Shown: positions 22,141-23,645 of the stretch, piece after piece | Numbering within the stretch: position 1 is the first letter of the stretch | How the letters are laid out: the number at the start of each line of letters is the position of its first letter | Position numbers and translations under genes: made by a program | Source of the DNA: Clostridia bacterium | GTDB taxonomy: Bacteria > Bacillota_A > Clostridia > Christensenellales > Borkfalkiaceae | NCBI GenBank assembly: GCA_017621955.1 | Contig: JAGASB010000080.1 | Span: 1-23,645, forward strand | Direction of reading: 5' to 3' | DNA: 23,645 nucleotides | The notes under the pieces: generated by a model | Seen by the model: only the letters and a program-made list of their open reading frames with translations | What the model was told of the DNA's origin: nothing | Databases searched by the model: none

Positions 22141-23079
22141 ATGGCACTAATACCAAATTTTTATATTGAATCTGTCGTGACAATAAGTGTTTTAGTAAAC
22201 AATACTACTAAAAAATGTATTGGGACGGGTTTTTTAGTCGGTGATTTAATGGAAAATGATGAAGGTTCAAAAAAATATGGCTTATATTTAATTACAAATA
22301 AGCATGTTGTAAGAAATCAAAACCAAATTTTTATTGGATTTAATCAAAATGGAGGAACGGCATCTTATGATTTTCCTGTGAATCTTACCGATGGACAAAG
22401 GTTATTTTATTCTGAACATGTAAATCCCAAAGTGGATATTATAGCTCTAAGTATTAACGCTTCTTTTTTAAACAATATGAACGCGAAATACCACTTCTTC
22501 CCATTGGATGAACAAGCCTTCACCATTGCAGAAATGAAACTAAGAGGCGTTTTTGAAGGCGATTTAGTATATTCTTTAGGATATCCTCTCAACTTGGGTG
22601 ACACGTCTCAAAAAAATCCCATATGTAGATTAGGATGCATATCAAGAATATCAGACCTTTATATTGAAGGAAATCCGGAGGTTAATTTTTTAGTTGATGC
22701 ACAATCTTTCCCTGGTAATTCAGGTGGCCCTGTGATTTTAAGGCCTGAATTAACAGCGGTAATTGGCTCAAAGCCACAACATCAATCTGCATTAATTGGG
22801 ATATTGCATAGTTATATTCCATATCAAGATGCTCTAATTAGTAGACAAACCGGCGAAACTTATTCTATTATGCAAGAAAATAGTGGATTAACTAATGTGC
22901 ATCCTGTAGATTACATAATTCACGTTGTTCAATTAGAACGCAATAGAATTGGAGAGAAAAACATTTCTAGGTATGAAATGATTATTCCAAAAGAACAACC
23001 AAATGTTGAAATGCCAAATCAAGATACTGTAAAAAAAGAAGAAACTATTGGACAGGGAAAAAAGAAAGTTAAAGGATAA
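22141..23079 (+). CDS. Trypsin/HtrA-fold serine protease, probable retron effector
   Basis: This 312-aa protein has AAAGGAGA upstream of its ATG. The catalytic triad is intact: His55 in LITNKHVV, Asp99 in NPKVDIIALS and Ser194 in FPGNSGGPV. GTGFLVGD before the His is the usual first-barrel strand. There is no signal peptide, transmembrane segment or PDZ domain, so unlike HtrA/DegP it is cytoplasmic. The last 25 residues are a charged, Lys-rich tail. It is the last gene of the retron operon, where effectors commonly sit. Proteolysis of host or partner protein when msDNA or the RT complex is disturbed is an inference. Confidence 0.9.
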   Translation: MALIPNFYIESVVTISVLVNNTTKKCIGTGFLVGDLMENDEGSKKYGLYLITNKHVVRNQNQIFIGFNQNGGTASYDFPVNLTDGQRLFYSEHVNPKVDIIALSINASFLNNMNAKYHFFPLDEQAFTIAEMKLRGVFEGDLVYSLGYPLNLGDTSQKNPICRLGCISRISDLYIEGNPEVNFLVDAQSFPGNSGGPVILRPELTAVIGSKPQHQSALIGILHSYIPYQDALISRQTGETYSIMQENSGLTNVHPVDYIIHVVQLERNRIGEKNISRYEMIIPKEQPNVEMPNQDTVKKEETIGQGKKKVKG

Positions 23080-23143
23080 CCAGTCTATTATCATTTGTGT
23101 TAATATTAAAACTCAATTAAGAGTTCAATGAGTGAAGCACACA

Positions 23144-23152
23144 CTCCGCCAA
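23144..23152 (+). repeat. Possible short ghost of the tRNA 3' end
   Basis: CTCCGCCAA repeats the last bases of tRNA-Ser plus CCA and is followed six bases later by a terminator, as at the other copies. The match is short and could be chance. Confidence 0.35.
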
Positions 23153-23157
23153 CAAAT

Positions 23158-23184
23158 AAAGACCATCTTTTGATGGTCTTTTTT
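23158..23184 (+). terminator. Terminator after the retron operon
   Basis: AAAGACCATC/GATGGTCTTT, 10-bp stem with a TTTT loop, followed by TTT. It lies 79 nt past the protease stop. Confidence 0.9.
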
Positions 23185-23204
23185 GTTGTTGTGATAAGTT
23201 TGAT

Positions 23205-23321
23205 AAGAGGGATTTGAATTAAGGAGAAAATTTGCCCAGCAAATTTCCCGTAGGGTAAACAGTGGACACCCACTGTTTATCGGGTATGGTCGCACAGGCG
23301 AAAATCCCTCTTTCTCCGCCA
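23205..23321. other. Structured right-end region ending in a tRNA-Ser 3' copy
   Basis: AAGAGGGATTTGAA (23205-23218) is an inverted copy of the tRNA T-arm, and it can pair with AAATCCCTCTT at 23302-23312. Between them are AAATTTGC/GCAAATTT (23228-23246) and TAAACAGTGG/CCACTGTTTA (23256-23279), both perfect. GGAGAAA (23223-23229) also matches TTTCTCC (23311-23317) as a tRNA acceptor would, but no D or anticodon arm fits. In the excised circle this stretch would lie beside attP and read as the recombinase C-terminus. Confidence 0.6.
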
Positions 23322-23324
23322 AGA
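23302..23324. repeat. attR: direct repeat at island right end
   Basis: An exact 23-nt copy of 10934-10956 (T-arm AAATCCC through CCA plus AGA). It defines an island of about 12.4 kb. Confidence 0.88.
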
Positions 23325-23355
23325 AAAAAGGACTATCGTTTGATAGTCCTTTTTT
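23324..23355 (+). terminator. Terminator beside attR
   Basis: AAAAAAGGACTATC/GATAGTCCTTTTTT (14 bp, GTTT loop) directly follows the tRNA 3' copy. Before integration of this island it would have stood just behind the tRNA-Ser gene. Confidence 0.88.
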
Positions 23356-23506
23356 CTTGATGTGAGTAAACCACGGATATGAACGAGTGAGCCGTGATAT
23401 AAAACTTTTGACACCGATAAAATAAGTGCGAACGGTGTTCTGACGCCTTTGATTGACTTTCTTTGATGTGCTTAGTCCACCGTAGCGAATGCGTAGGTGC
23501 GCTCTT
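23356..23506. other. Gene-free stretch with hairpins between two tRNA 3' copies
   Basis: No convincing ORF. Stems CACGG/CCGTG (23372-23396) and ACACCG/CGGTGT (23411-23438) are visible. It may be the remnant of an older integrated element. Confidence 0.45.
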
Positions 23507-23520
23507 CTCTTTCTCCGCCA
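23507..23520 (+). repeat. Second ghost copy of the tRNA-Ser 3' end
   Basis: CTCTTTCTCCGCCA is identical to the last 14 bases of the tRNA gene including CCA. No tRNA body precedes it. It is probably an older attachment-site copy. Confidence 0.7.
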
Positions 23521-23530
23521 CTCTTAACCT

Positions 23531-23559
23531 AATTTGAACATCTTTCAAGTTGTTTTTTT
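23531..23559 (+). terminator. Terminator after the second ghost tRNA end
   Basis: AATTTGAA/TTCAAGTT (8 bp with one G-U, CATCT loop), then G and seven T. Possibly the original terminator of the tRNA-Ser gene. Confidence 0.75.
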
Positions 23560-23601
23560 ATATATCGTAAAAAACATATTATAATTTTGTTTAGCAAAAT
23601 A

Positions 23602-23630
23602 TTGACTTTTTTGACTAAAAGTGATAAAAT
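23602..23630 (+). promoter_or_regulatory. Promoter for a rightward gene beyond the window
   Basis: TTGACT (23602-23607), 17-nt spacer, TAAAAT (23625-23630); the window ends 15 nt later. Confidence 0.7.
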
Positions 23631-23645
23631 CAAAAAAAATGAGGT

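Noticed and set aside
23223..23321. A second complete tRNA-Ser (GGAGAAA...TTTCTCCGCCA)
   Set aside because: The acceptor ends match, but there is no D arm, anticodon arm or intact T arm; only the 3' end is a real tRNA copy.
23125..23322. Reverse-strand 65-codon ORF across the retron terminator and attR
   Set aside because: It crosses a strong terminator and the att repeat and has no ribosome site; the meaningful frame on this strand is the recombinase extension in the excised circle.
1..23645. CRISPR array or insertion sequence
   Set aside because: No evenly spaced repeats and no transposase or IS-type inverted ends were seen; the only integration signature is the tRNA repeat with the serine recombinase.

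Overview
The window looks like a piece of a low-GC Gram-positive (Bacillota, probably uncultured Clostridia-like) chromosome carrying a 12.4 kb mobile defence island. The host assignment is inference. It rests on AT-rich DNA, strong AGGAGG-type ribosome sites, TTGACA/TATAAT promoters, a ZTP riboswitch in front of purE, a PurF with a short propeptide before its nucleophile Cys, and a CIRCE (HrcA) operator.

Left part (1-10,860), core chromosome. A leftward purine operon purE-purF-purM-purN (purN is cut by the window edge) starts at a promoter near 3523-3552, followed by a ZTP aptamer and an intrinsic terminator. Next come leftward trkA-trkH (potassium uptake), a lipoprotein of unknown function and a U32/RlhA-like protein. 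purC runs rightward alone with its own promoter and terminator. A tRNA-Ser(GCU) gene (10,862-10,953) has a strong promoter.

Middle and right part (about 10,934-23,324), an island integrated at the 3' end of tRNA-Ser. A 23-nt direct repeat (10,934-10,956 and 23,302-23,324) marks attL and attR. From the left it holds a large serine recombinase whose last codons are antisense to the tRNA, a small coupled ORF, a degenerate MobV-like protein and an HTH protein. Then comes a C-protein-controlled type II restriction-modification system (C box, C, R, M, small winged helix). A second restriction set (XRE regulator, Mrr-like nuclease, D12 adenine methylase) converges on the first at a shared terminator. 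A one-TM protein follows, and then a retron-like operon.

The retron-like operon (20,576-23,184) is the most interesting part. A near-perfect CIRCE operator (17 of 18 arm positions, exact 9-nt spacer) overlaps a perfect promoter. Downstream lie a structured leader of about 255 nt that is the candidate msr-msd, a 78-aa protein with a beta-rich Asn/Gly repeat and a cationic amphipathic tail, a retron-type reverse transcriptase (NAXXH, YADD and VTG-like motifs), and a cytoplasmic trypsin/HtrA-fold serine protease with an intact His-Asp-Ser triad. The layout predicts a defence system wired to the host chaperone state: loss of active HrcA, through heat or GroEL titration during phage morphogenesis, would switch the retron on. 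The one CIRCE mismatch is the base that completes the TTGACA -35 box.

Right edge (23,080-23,645). There are up to three ghost copies of the tRNA-Ser 3' end, each followed at once by an intrinsic terminator, which points to repeated integration at the same tRNA. The window ends just after a promoter for a rightward gene outside it.
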